Positions 53,124 to 61,100 of a stretch of DNA of 64,000 nt are shown piece after piece. The DNA lies in NCBI RefSeq assembly GCF_031455195.1, contig NZ_JAVDSH010000007.1, positions 124,001-188,000 on the forward strand. Reading direction: 5' to 3'. The notes under the pieces are model-generated. The model saw only the letters and a list, made by a program, of their open reading frames with translations, had not been told where the DNA came from and made no database searches. Position 1 is the stretch's first letter; each line of letters starts with the position of its first letter. The position numbers were made by a program, and so were the translations under genes. This DNA is from Arthrobacter nitroguajacolicus_D (GTDB taxonomy: Bacteria; Actinomycetota; Actinomycetes; Actinomycetales; Micrococcaceae).

Positions 53124-55391
53124 ATGCAGAAGATCGACGTCAGCCAGCTGACGCTGCAGCAAAAAGCGTCCTTGTTGACCGGAGATACCTTCTGGTCAAC
53201 CACTACCATCGCCGAACATCACATTGATGGCGTGACCATGGCCGACGGACCGCACGGCGTCCGTCGACAGAAGCATGGGACAGACCACCTCGGGCTGCAC
53301 CACAGTGAGCCCGCAACGTGTTTTCCGCCTGCTGTCGGAATCGGGTGCAGCTGGAGCGAGGACGTCGCCGCACGCGCCGGCGCCGCCCTGGCCAAAGAAT
53401 CACAGGCGCTGGGCGTGGACGTGCTCCTCGGCCCGGGCGTGAACATCAAGCGCTCACCTCTAGGAGGCAGGAACTTCGAGTACTACTCGGAGGACCCGCT
53501 GTTGTCCGGCGTGCTGGGCAGCGCCTACGTCAAAGCTCTTCAGGCGCACGGGGTGGGAGCATCCGTGAAGCATTTCGCGGCCAACGATCAGGAGACCGAG
53601 CGCATGGTCATCAGCTCCGATGTCGACGAACGCACACTCCGTGAAGTGCACCTCTCCGCCTTCGAACGCGTCGTGACCGAAGCGCAACCGGCAACAGTTA
53701 TGTGCTCGTACAACAAGATCAACGGCATCCATGCCTCAGAAAACCGCTGGCTCCTCACTGATGTATTGCGCGGCGAATGGGGATTCAACGGCGTCGTGGT
53801 GTCCGACTGGGGCGCCGTCCGCACACGGCCGGCGGCACTGAACGCCGGCCTGGATCTGGCAATGCCCGGACCGGGGCAGTACGCCACCGAAGCGCTCATC
53901 AAGGCCGTCCAAAACGGGAGCGTGGACGAGTCAGCGATCGACCAGGCAGTGGAACGGGTTCTGGGCCTCGCCACCTACAGCGAACCCCGCATCAACGGGG
54001 CCGGCGCGACCGAGTTCGATACCGCCGCACACCATGAACTGGCGCGTGAGCTCGCGGCCGAGTGCGCCGTCCTGCTCAAAAACCAGAACGGCGTACTGCC
54101 GCTGAAACAGGGAACATCCCTTCTGGTCATCGGAGAGTTTGCCACAAACCCCAGGTACCAAGGCGGGGGCAGCTCACACGTCAACGCCACCCGCGTCGAC
54201 ATACCCCTGGAAGAACTGAAGGCCGCAGCCGCCGTCTCCGGTGGCAGCGTCCACTATTCTCAGGGCTTTTCTGTCCAGTCGGGAGCGAACGATGCTGAAC
54301 TCCGTGCCTACGCCGTCGCGGCGGCCCCCACCGCGGACGTCGCTGTCATTTTCGCCGGGAACCCCGAAGAGGAGGAATCCGAAGGGTTCGACCGGACGCG
54401 GCTGGAACTCGCCGCTGTGCAGGTCGAACTCATCCGGGCTGTCGCGGCCGCCGCCCCCCGCACCGTCGTTGTCTTGGCGAACGGGGGCATTGTCTCCCTT
54501 GAAGATTGGCATGACCACGTTGACGGCATCCTGGAAGGTTTCCTGCTCGGCCAGGGCGGCGGTAAAGCGATCGCTGACCTGCTGTTCGGCGTGAGGAGTC
54601 CCTCCGGACGCCTGGCCGAAACGATTCCGTTCCGGCTGCAGGACACCCCCACCTACCTGTCCTTCCCAGGCGAGCAGGGTCACGTCCGCTACACCGAAGG
54701 CGTCATGGTCGGCTACCGCCACTACGAATCGGTGCAGTGCCCCGTCCGGTACCCTTTCGGGCACGGGCTAAGTTATTCCACCTTCGAAACCTCGGACCTG
54801 CGGGCCAGAGCGCGCGGCCATGACCAAATCGCTGTCAGCGCGACGGTCACCAACACCGGGAAGATCCCGGCAAAACACGTCGTACAGGTCTACCTTTCAA
54901 CCGACGCGGGGCCGGTCCTGCGCCCGGAACGGGTTCTGGCCGCTTTCACCAAGGTCCTCCTTCAACCGGGCGAAACCCGGGAGGTCCAGTTCATACTGGA
55001 CCGCAGGACCCTGCGGTACTGGGACGTGATCCTTGATCGGTGGGTTGTCGCTCAGGGCACCTACACCGTGCAGGTATCCGAGAATGCCTCACACGTCCTG
55101 CTTGAACAGAAGGTGGCACTTGACGGTGACGATCTGCCATGCCTCCTGTCACTGCAGTCCGACGTCGCGGAGTGGCTCGCCCATCCCACGGCGGGTCCGG
55201 CACTGGCGAACGAGCTCAACCCCATCATGGCCGCGTCCGGGCAACAGCTCGATGATGACAGCGACGGCACCCGCATGGTGCTCTCCATGCCTATGAACCA
55301 GATCCTGAGCATCCTCGGCGGCGCCATTGACGGCGATTGGCTTGTCTCTCTGCTTGAGCAGCCCGCTGATGCCCGTTCCTCCCCCGCATAG
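53124..55391 (+). CDS. GH3 beta-glycosidase
   Basis: Protein of 755 residues with the three-domain GH3 layout: N-terminal barrel (TMADGPHGVR, VKHFAANDQE), nucleophile Asp228 in VVSDWGAV, second alpha/beta sandwich (AVLLKNQNGVLPL, VIFAGNPEEEE) and a C-terminal fibronectin-like domain (VSATVTNTGK). Most likely a beta-glucosidase acting on imported oligosaccharides; no signal peptide. AAAGAGGAAT precedes ATG 53124. The last about 80 residues (DVAEWLAHPTAGPAL...) form an extra helical tail seen in some actinobacterial members. Confidence 0.93.
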   Translation: MQKIDVSQLTLQQKASLLTGDTFWSTTTIAEHHIDGVTMADGPHGVRRQKHGTDHLGLHHSEPATCFPPAVGIGCSWSEDVAARAGAALAKESQALGVDVLLGPGVNIKRSPLGGRNFEYYSEDPLLSGVLGSAYVKALQAHGVGASVKHFAANDQETERMVISSDVDERTLREVHLSAFERVVTEAQPATVMCSYNKINGIHASENRWLLTDVLRGEWGFNGVVVSDWGAVRTRPAALNAGLDLAMPGPGQYATEALIKAVQNGSVDESAIDQAVERVLGLATYSEPRINGAGATEFDTAAHHELARELAAECAVLLKNQNGVLPLKQGTSLLVIGEFATNPRYQGGGSSHVNATRVDIPLEELKAAAAVSGGSVHYSQGFSVQSGANDAELRAYAVAAAPTADVAVIFAGNPEEEESEGFDRTRLELAAVQVELIRAVAAAAPRTVVVLANGGIVSLEDWHDHVDGILEGFLLGQGGGKAIADLLFGVRSPSGRLAETIPFRLQDTPTYLSFPGEQGHVRYTEGVMVGYRHYESVQCPVRYPFGHGLSYSTFETSDLRARARGHDQIAVSATVTNTGKIPAKHVVQVYLSTDAGPVLRPERVLAAFTKVLLQPGETREVQFILDRRTLRYWDVILDRWVVAQGTYTVQVSENASHVLLEQKVALDGDDLPCLLSLQSDVAEWLAHPTAGPALANELNPIMAASGQQLDDDSDGTRMVLSMPMNQILSILGGAIDGDWLVSLLEQPADARSSPA

Positions 55392-55628
55392 CCCCCTGCG
55401 CGACCCACCGAAAGCACCCACCCATGACTTACATTCTCGTCCGGGCCGCCCGTAGCCCTCTGGACACCGCCGACCGTTTTCGGGCCCGGCAGACCCTCGG
55501 CGATCACCGGATGGTCTGCCGTGAAGCAACTGACCCCTCGATCGGGTGCTGTCGCGACCGCCGCTTCCTCTTCGGTCCCGTAAACGCCCTCCCCGGCGCC
55601 TGATCTAACCTGCATCGAAAGGACACCA
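55392..55628. other. Gap between GH3 and GH1 with a possible 59-codon ORF
   Basis: An open frame at 55424-55603 (MTYILVRAARSPLDTADRFRA...) lacks a good ribosome site and is not recognised; probably not a gene. Confidence 0.3.
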
Positions 55629-56852
55629 ATGACAACGTTTGGCCCGGATTTCCTCTGGGGCGCTTCGACGGCGCCGCATCAGATCGAGGGAAACAACACT
55701 AACAGTGACTGGTGGGGCCGCGAAGGGCTCTTCCCCGGTATGGAGCTCAGCGGTGACGCGAACGACAGCTACCATCGTTATCGGGAGGACATGACCCTCC
55801 TCGCAGAGGCGGGCTTGAACTCTTACCGGTTCGGTATCGAGTGGGCGCGCATCGAACCCCGGCCCGGAGTGTTCTCCCCTGCACTGTTGGCTCATTACCG
55901 TCACATGATTGACACCGCCCTGGAGCTGGGCATCAAGCCGGTCATCACCCTCCACCACTTCAGCTCCCCGCGCTGGTTCGCAGAGCAAGGCGGTTGGAGT
56001 GCCCCCACTGCACCCGAACTCTTCTCACGGTACGTGGAGGCGGTTTCGTCCATTCTGGGCGACGTCGGGCACGTCATCACCATAAATGAACCCAACATGC
56101 TCGCCATGATGCTGAACATGGAAGCAGCAGCCAGCCGTGGCGAACTGGACATCTGGCAGAGTCCCACTGTCGAAAACCAGGGTGAGAACGAATATAAACA
56201 ACCTCCGCTGCCCGTTCCTTTGCCGGAAGACGGGAAGTACGTCATCGAAGCCCACCACCTGACGCGCGAAGTGCTGCACCAGCGCACCGGCGCCCAAGTT
56301 GGCTGGAGCGTCGCAAACCAGTCATTCACTGCAGCACCAGGGGGAGAAGAACGCCTCCGTCAGGTCCGATGGAACTTTGAAGACCTTTACCTTGAGGCCG
56401 CGAAAGGTGATGACTTCGTCGGTGTGCAGTCATACACCTCCCAGCAGGTCGACGCCAATGGCTTGGTGCCGCATCCGCCCCATCCGGACAACACCATGAT
56501 CGGTACCGCATACCGGCCGGACGCCCTTGCAATGGCGGTAAGGCACGCCGCCCACGTGGCAAACGTGCCGATCCTCGTTACCGAGAACGGTATCGCCACC
56601 CCTGATGACACAAGGCGCATCGCCTATACCCGCGAGGCCCTGCAGCATCTGGCCACGGCCATGGAAGATGGTGCCGACGTCCGCGGCTACCTGCACTGGT
56701 CATTGCTGGACAACTATGAATGGGGCCATTGGGAACCGAAATTCGGCCTCATCGCCGTGGACCGGACCACGTTTGAACGCAAGCCCAAAGAAAGCCTCGG
56801 ATGGCTCGGAAACACCGCCCGCTCCAACGGTACGACGCTCACCGAGAACTGA
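55629..56852 (+). CDS. GH1 beta-glucosidase
   Basis: Single-domain TIM-barrel glycosidase of 407 residues, somewhat shorter than the usual 440-480. N-terminal signature FLWGASTAPHQIEG, acid/base Glu154 in TINEPN, nucleophile Glu319 in VTENG, and WSLLDNYEWGHWEPKFGL near the end are all present. It hydrolyses beta-glucosides or related beta-glycosides in the cytoplasm. It complements GH2 and GH3 in the same run of genes. Confidence 0.94.
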   Translation: MTTFGPDFLWGASTAPHQIEGNNTNSDWWGREGLFPGMELSGDANDSYHRYREDMTLLAEAGLNSYRFGIEWARIEPRPGVFSPALLAHYRHMIDTALELGIKPVITLHHFSSPRWFAEQGGWSAPTAPELFSRYVEAVSSILGDVGHVITINEPNMLAMMLNMEAAASRGELDIWQSPTVENQGENEYKQPPLPVPLPEDGKYVIEAHHLTREVLHQRTGAQVGWSVANQSFTAAPGGEERLRQVRWNFEDLYLEAAKGDDFVGVQSYTSQQVDANGLVPHPPHPDNTMIGTAYRPDALAMAVRHAAHVANVPILVTENGIATPDDTRRIAYTREALQHLATAMEDGADVRGYLHWSLLDNYEWGHWEPKFGLIAVDRTTFERKPKESLGWLGNTARSNGTTLTEN

Positions 56853-56870
56853 CAGGCGCTGGGGAACCAC

Positions 56871-57256
56871 ATGAAAACAACCACAGACATCACCAGTACT
56901 GGAAAGGGCGCCATGCACGGCCTCGAAGGCAAAGTCATCGTGTTGACCCGTCAGGCGGCATCGCTCCAAGCACAGCAGGGTCCCTTGGCAAGGGTGGGAC
57001 AGCGGTCGTCGTGGAGGTTCCCCTCTGTATCCACGGCGCCTACTGAACAGTGGGGGGTGGAGAGGCGGCAGGTCGTTCCATGGACCGTGTCGCGGGAGAT
57101 TTCGGCGTCCGGACATGGGGTCTCGGTTTCCGGCAGGTACCCGGCCACCCCTTCCCTGCCCGGCTGGACGACCGCTTTGCTGCGTATCGACAACTATTCG
57201 AAATCACCCCGGCGGAAAATACTGACTATATTGGCCAATCAGCATGCCGGTCCTGA
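56871..57256 (+). pseudogene. Chimeric remnant: SDR N-terminus joined to an esterase middle fragment
   Basis: GLEGKVIVLT (from about 56919) followed, after a frame change, by GGIAPSTAGSLGKGGTAVVVEV looks like the nucleotide-binding start of an SDR. The same frame then reads PLCIHGAY, a TGA stop (57044-57046), and VGGGEAAGRS...DFGVRTWG...PFPARLDD. This aligns gap-free with IHGGGFLWGGGPTARRS...NIGVRTWGMDYRQLPENPFPAGLDD of the esterase at 47871. So it is a dead fusion of two gene fragments between the GH1 gene and the LacI gene. Confidence 0.75.
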
Positions 57257-57304
57257 CGTCGAAGCTATGATAATTACACCTCTAGCAACGGAAGGCGGGC
57301 GCTC

Positions 57305-58258
57305 GTGATCCCCACCAGCCAGGATGTCGCCAACCGTGCCGGGGTGGCTCGTTCCACCGTCAGCATGATCCTTAACGGGAAAAAAACCTTCTCCCGAGAG
57401 ACACGGGAGCGTGTTGCCAAAGCTGTGGCTGAGCTAGGCTACGAGCCATCGTCAGCAGGACGTACACTGGCCCGCGGAGCCAGCGACATCGTGATCGCGT
57501 TGATTCCTGACACGACCTTCGGACGCAACCTTCAAGACATCTATGGCCTGCTCACGGATGAACTGGCTTTACGAGGTCTGACACTTGTCCTGCGCCTATC
57601 GAGCCGTACCGATGCTGATTTTGACAGGCTCGTCGTCGGGCTGAAACCACGTGCGGTCCTGACGTTGGCTCCCCTTTCCGAGGGACAGCGCGCTCTGCTT
57701 GAACGCCGGGGCGTTGAGCTTTTGGAGACCGACGAATCCGGCGGCCACGACGTTAACGCGCAAATCGGAAGACTACAAGCGCGATACCTGATCGAACGCG
57801 GTTATCAACAGCTGGCCTACGCGCACCTGCGGGACGCGCGCAGCGACCCGTTCGGCGGTCCCCGCGAACGCACCTTCAGGGAAGAATGTCTTAGGCAGGG
57901 CTTAGATGAACCCCGCGTTTTGCATCTCGATATCACACCCGTTGACGCCCGAAAGGCGCTGGAAGAGTTGGAGCGTCCCGGATTTGCGGTGGCCTGCTAC
58001 AACGACGACGTCGCCACCGCACTTTTGCATGCTGCCCACGAGAAAAGCTGGAACATCCCGGAAGACATCGCTCTGATCGGGATGGACAACACCCCAATGT
58101 CGCAGTTAACCATCCCCCCGCTGACCACGATGGGATACGACCCCACCCAGGTCAGCCAGCTCTCGATGCAGTCCCTGCTTAACCGTTTGGATGAGCAGCA
58201 GACGCACCAACCCATTCCCGAGCTTCGCATCGACATCATCGAGCGGTCAACGGCCTAG
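57305..58258 (+). CDS. LacI family repressor of the beta-glycoside locus
   Basis: Repressor of 317 residues. The HTH is SQDVANRAGVARSTVSMILNG with hinge VAKAVAELGYEPSSAGRTLARG, then a sugar-sensing domain ending IALIGMDNTP and an LTT-like region. Start is GTG 57305 with GGAAGG upstream. It is the only regulator in the beta-glycoside module, so it is the natural binder of the four TGACGCGCGTCA sites before the esterase and GH2 genes (inference). No copy of that site precedes its own gene. Confidence 0.93.
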   Translation: MIPTSQDVANRAGVARSTVSMILNGKKTFSRETRERVAKAVAELGYEPSSAGRTLARGASDIVIALIPDTTFGRNLQDIYGLLTDELALRGLTLVLRLSSRTDADFDRLVVGLKPRAVLTLAPLSEGQRALLERRGVELLETDESGGHDVNAQIGRLQARYLIERGYQQLAYAHLRDARSDPFGGPRERTFREECLRQGLDEPRVLHLDITPVDARKALEELERPGFAVACYNDDVATALLHAAHEKSWNIPEDIALIGMDNTPMSQLTIPPLTTMGYDPTQVSQLSMQSLLNRLDEQQTHQPIPELRIDIIERSTA

Positions 58259-58509
58259 GCCACCAGCCCAGAATCGCCACCTGCTGCCAGATCTCATCGT
58301 CCTGGCCCCGTCTCGGGCACGCACGCGCCAAACCTGTCTATTGTGCAGCCTTGTATCTCTTCGGGCGATGGCGCCGCAGTGGTTCGGCAGCTGCAGACAC
58401 TCGACGCCATTTACGGGAGCTGCGGGTTGCAGACCCGCCCGTGAAAAGGTCCCCCACCCAGGCTTGCGTGGGCACTCAAGAGCAACATAAGCAGAAACTC
58501 AGGAACATC

Positions 58510-58770
58510 ATGGACATAAGCCGTCGGCAAACAGAAACGCCGGGCATGCTGGAAGTACATGCCAAACATGCCTCCGAAGTAGACGATGCCCTCACTAAAG
58601 CAATCGACGTCGTCAAGATCGCCGCCACGGAATACAAAATAGGGATTCTTGTATCGCGCATCGACGCTGGTAGGTACATTGTGCGGGCACATCCTGCCGT
58701 ACCCTTCGGGCTGGTCCGACAACAGCACGAATCTCTGGACGGACGGCGGAGTGGGTCAGCGGGTGATTGA
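58510..58770 (+). CDS. Small conserved-looking hypothetical protein
   Basis: Protein of 86 residues: GMLEVHAKHASEVDDALTKAIDVVKIAATEYKIGILV, then RYIVRAHPAVPFGLVRQQH. The amphipathic alternation and compact beta-alpha-beta pattern look like a real small folded protein, and I have the impression that similar short proteins occur in Arthrobacter (recall, not checked). AGGA lies ahead of ATG 58510. Function unknown. An upstream in-frame ATG (58351) gives an unlikely Arg-rich extension. Confidence 0.6.
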   Translation: MDISRRQTETPGMLEVHAKHASEVDDALTKAIDVVKIAATEYKIGILVSRIDAGRYIVRAHPAVPFGLVRQQHESLDGRRSGSAGD

Positions 58771-59277
58771 TGTAGAGGACGCAGTGCAATCACCAGAACT
58801 GGTGGTGGTTCGGGCGTTTGCTTTGAACGCTCCCGATCTGGGAACGGAAACCCGAAACGCCACACAACGTGTAGGCGTCAGATGGCCAGTCTGTCTGCCA
58901 TCCCGGCAAACATGCTGAGCAGCGGAGTATGGTTTTTCCTCAGCGTTCCGTCCGAGAGCTGACTCACATTGGTTCCGGTCTCGAGATGGAAGAGCTGGGT
59001 ATGGCCTCACTTACTGTTTCAGCCTTCCTAAAAGATTCCTTATCGGCCCAGGCGACATATGGGTGCTTATCGGCGTTGGAGTGGGGCGAGTAAAAGACAA
59101 TCGCTAATCCGTCCCGCACTGTTTCGGGTTTTTAGCAGGCTGGTCCCGGGTAGTCGGTCAGCGGCCAGCGCCAATGTCATGCACGGCGGTGGAGCCGCTG
59201 GGCAGCCCGGGTCTGGTCCCCGGGGCATGGATCACCGGACGACGATCGAGTCTCGGGTTGGTGGCCTTGGAGGAGTA
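58771..59277. other. Intergenic region before the AAA+ ATPase gene
   Basis: No gene is supported. The frame of the ATPase extends back to 59059, but the extra 89 residues have non-coding character and lie across the direct repeats. Confidence 0.4.
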
Positions 59278-59316
59278 GACTCACAGGGACTCACAAGACT
59301 CACAAGGACTCACAAG
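59278..59316 (+). repeat. Four short direct repeats (GACTCACAAG type) in the leader of the ATPase gene
   Basis: GACTCACAGG (59278), GACTCACAA (59288), GACTCACAAG (59297) and GACTCACAAG (59307) lie head to tail, 10 bases before ATG 59326. The 9-10 base period places each copy on the same DNA face. They could be iteron-like binding sites or a slippage-prone leader. Confidence 0.8.
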
Positions 59317-59325
59317 GATTCTGCG

Positions 59326-60420
59326 ATGATGAACCCGTTCCGCCCTACAGCCGGCGCCACTCCCCCTGAACTCATTGGCCGTGAGGGGATGCTCGATGAG
59401 TTTGAGTACGGTCTGCAGCTCGGTTCCGGGGCGCCCGGATTGCTGACCATCATCACAGGCGCCCGCGGCATCGGCAAGACCGCGCTGCTCAGTGCGGCCC
59501 AGGGTGCGGCCGCCCGGCACGGGTGGGTTGTGGTTCCAGAGACGGCCACACCGGGGTTTGTCGGACGGATCGGCGAGACCATGCGGCTGCACCTGGATGA
59601 ACTGGGATCCGGCCCCACCGGTCGCAGGATCACAGCGTTGGGCGTGGCAGGTTTCACCGTGACCACCCAGCTGCCGCCCGAGCGGCAGGTTGACTGGAGA
59701 CGGTTGGGAAACCAGCTGCTGAACGTTCTCGCGGAGAAAAAGACGGGGCTGCTCTTCACCGTTGACGAAATCCACTCGGCAGACCGTGCAGAACTGTCCC
59801 AGCTTGCAGCCGATGTTCAGCACTTCATCCGTGACGGGCTTCCGATAGGACTGATCTTCGCGGGGCTGCCGGCGGCAGTTTCGGACCTGCTCAACGAGGG
59901 TGTGGCAACGTTCCTGCGACGGGCAGAGCGCATCGACCTGCACGCCGCGGCCATTGCTGAGGTCGAACGTTCCTACGCCAGCACTTTCCGTGAGGCCGGC
60001 ATCAGCATCGGTAGTGACTTGGTCCGGTACGCGGCTGAGGCGACCGGAGGGTACCCGTTCCTGATCCAGCTCATCGGCTACCAGCTGTGGCGACAAGCCG
60101 AAATCAACAACATGGCACTGGAAAAGACGAACATTGACCAAGCCATCAATGCCGCCACCCGCCGCCACGAGGCGACAGTCATTGAGGCGGCCCTCTCCAC
60201 CACGTCGGACAAAGACAAAGACTTTCTTCGTGCCATGGCCGAAGACGACGGCCCTGTCGTCGCCGGCGATATCGGAAAACGGCTCAACGCCAAGAGCAAC
60301 GTCGTGGCCAACTACCGGGCACGTCTCATCGCAGCAGGACTTATAGAAGCCCCCGCATACGGCAAGGTCGACTTCGCCATCCCCGGCCTGCGCGAGTACC
60401 TCCGCAAAACAAACGCCTAA
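59326..60420 (+). CDS. AAA+ ATPase with C-terminal winged-helix domain
   Basis: Protein of about 364 residues. It opens with LIGREGMLDEFEYGL, Walker A is GARGIGKTAL, Walker B LLFTVDEIHSA, and the arginine-finger/lid part follows (ATGGYPFLIQLIGYQLW). Residues from about 300 form a winged helix (GDIGKRLNAKSNVVANYRARLIAAGLI). The layout recalls Orc1/Cdc6-like and STAND-type ATPases. Function is unknown; near a relaxase and preceded by direct repeats, a role in plasmid replication, partition or regulation is possible. ATG 59326 or 59329, with AAGGA upstream. Confidence 0.85.
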   Translation: MMNPFRPTAGATPPELIGREGMLDEFEYGLQLGSGAPGLLTIITGARGIGKTALLSAAQGAAARHGWVVVPETATPGFVGRIGETMRLHLDELGSGPTGRRITALGVAGFTVTTQLPPERQVDWRRLGNQLLNVLAEKKTGLLFTVDEIHSADRAELSQLAADVQHFIRDGLPIGLIFAGLPAAVSDLLNEGVATFLRRAERIDLHAAAIAEVERSYASTFREAGISIGSDLVRYAAEATGGYPFLIQLIGYQLWRQAEINNMALEKTNIDQAINAATRRHEATVIEAALSTTSDKDKDFLRAMAEDDGPVVAGDIGKRLNAKSNVVANYRARLIAAGLIEAPAYGKVDFAIPGLREYLRKTNA

Positions 60421-60840
60421 TATCCGCATCCCCTCGATGATTCCCCGAACGAAGACAGCGACGAAGACTCGCCTTTTACAGAACTTTGCGCAGCAAGCGG
60501 CCGCGTATAGTCGCGGAGTGCTTCCTGTTGCCATTCGGATTCCTTGTTCATAGCCATGTCCACGAACACGTTGCGTGACCGTTCACAGCGCGGCGGGCAG
60601 GATTCAGGGCGGTCGGCCCGGAGTACTCTGCCCAGCCAAATCTCTGGGGTACGCCGATGATGTGCCGATGGAAGCGAGGCTGCCGGAGACCCATAGGGGT
60701 TTAGCTTTCACACTCGGTGCAGTAGGCGTGCCCGTTGCTTTCCCAGGCCAGCTGGGACCTGTGCCGGAGGTGAATTCGTCCGCGGCCTGAGGGAATACTT
60801 GGACGACGAGTCAGCCTGTGGCACTATTGGGATTCCTCTA
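60421..60840. other. Intergenic region between convergent ATPase and relaxase genes
   Basis: No gene or clear terminator is evident; short ORFs have no ribosome site. Confidence 0.4.
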
Positions 60841-61059
60841 TCACTTCCATCCTTCCGGTGTACTGATCGGACTCATGCGCCCCGGTTCGCGTGCTCGACT
60901 CCTGACGTTTCCACCCACCGCTCCGCCGTAGGGAACGTCCGCTTTGGGTCGGCGGCAAGGCCGCGTGACGGTTGGAGGCCTCGAACGTCGAGGAAACCAT
61001 CCTTCGGATGCTTTCTGGGGTTCGAGGTATTCGGGATCGCGGTGCTTTTGTATCTCCAT
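60841..61059 (-). CDS. Possible small protein downstream of the relaxase gene
   Basis: An open frame of 72 codons starts at ATG 61059 with AGGGAGA in front, 41 bases after the relaxase stop. The first 30 residues (MEIQKHRDPEYLEPQKASEG...) look protein-like, the rest is Arg/Pro-rich. Not recognised; may be chance. Confidence 0.3.
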   Translation of the reverse strand: MEIQKHRDPEYLEPQKASEGWFPRRSRPPTVTRPCRRPKADVPYGGAVGGNVRSRAREPGRMSPISTPEGWK

Positions 61060-61100
61060 GCTCTCCCTTTGGCGCTTACCGAACTGCCCGGGCGTCCTGT

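Noticed and set aside
57836..57850. GACGCGCG inside the LacI gene as a fifth operator
   Set aside because: Only one half matches and it lies in coding sequence.
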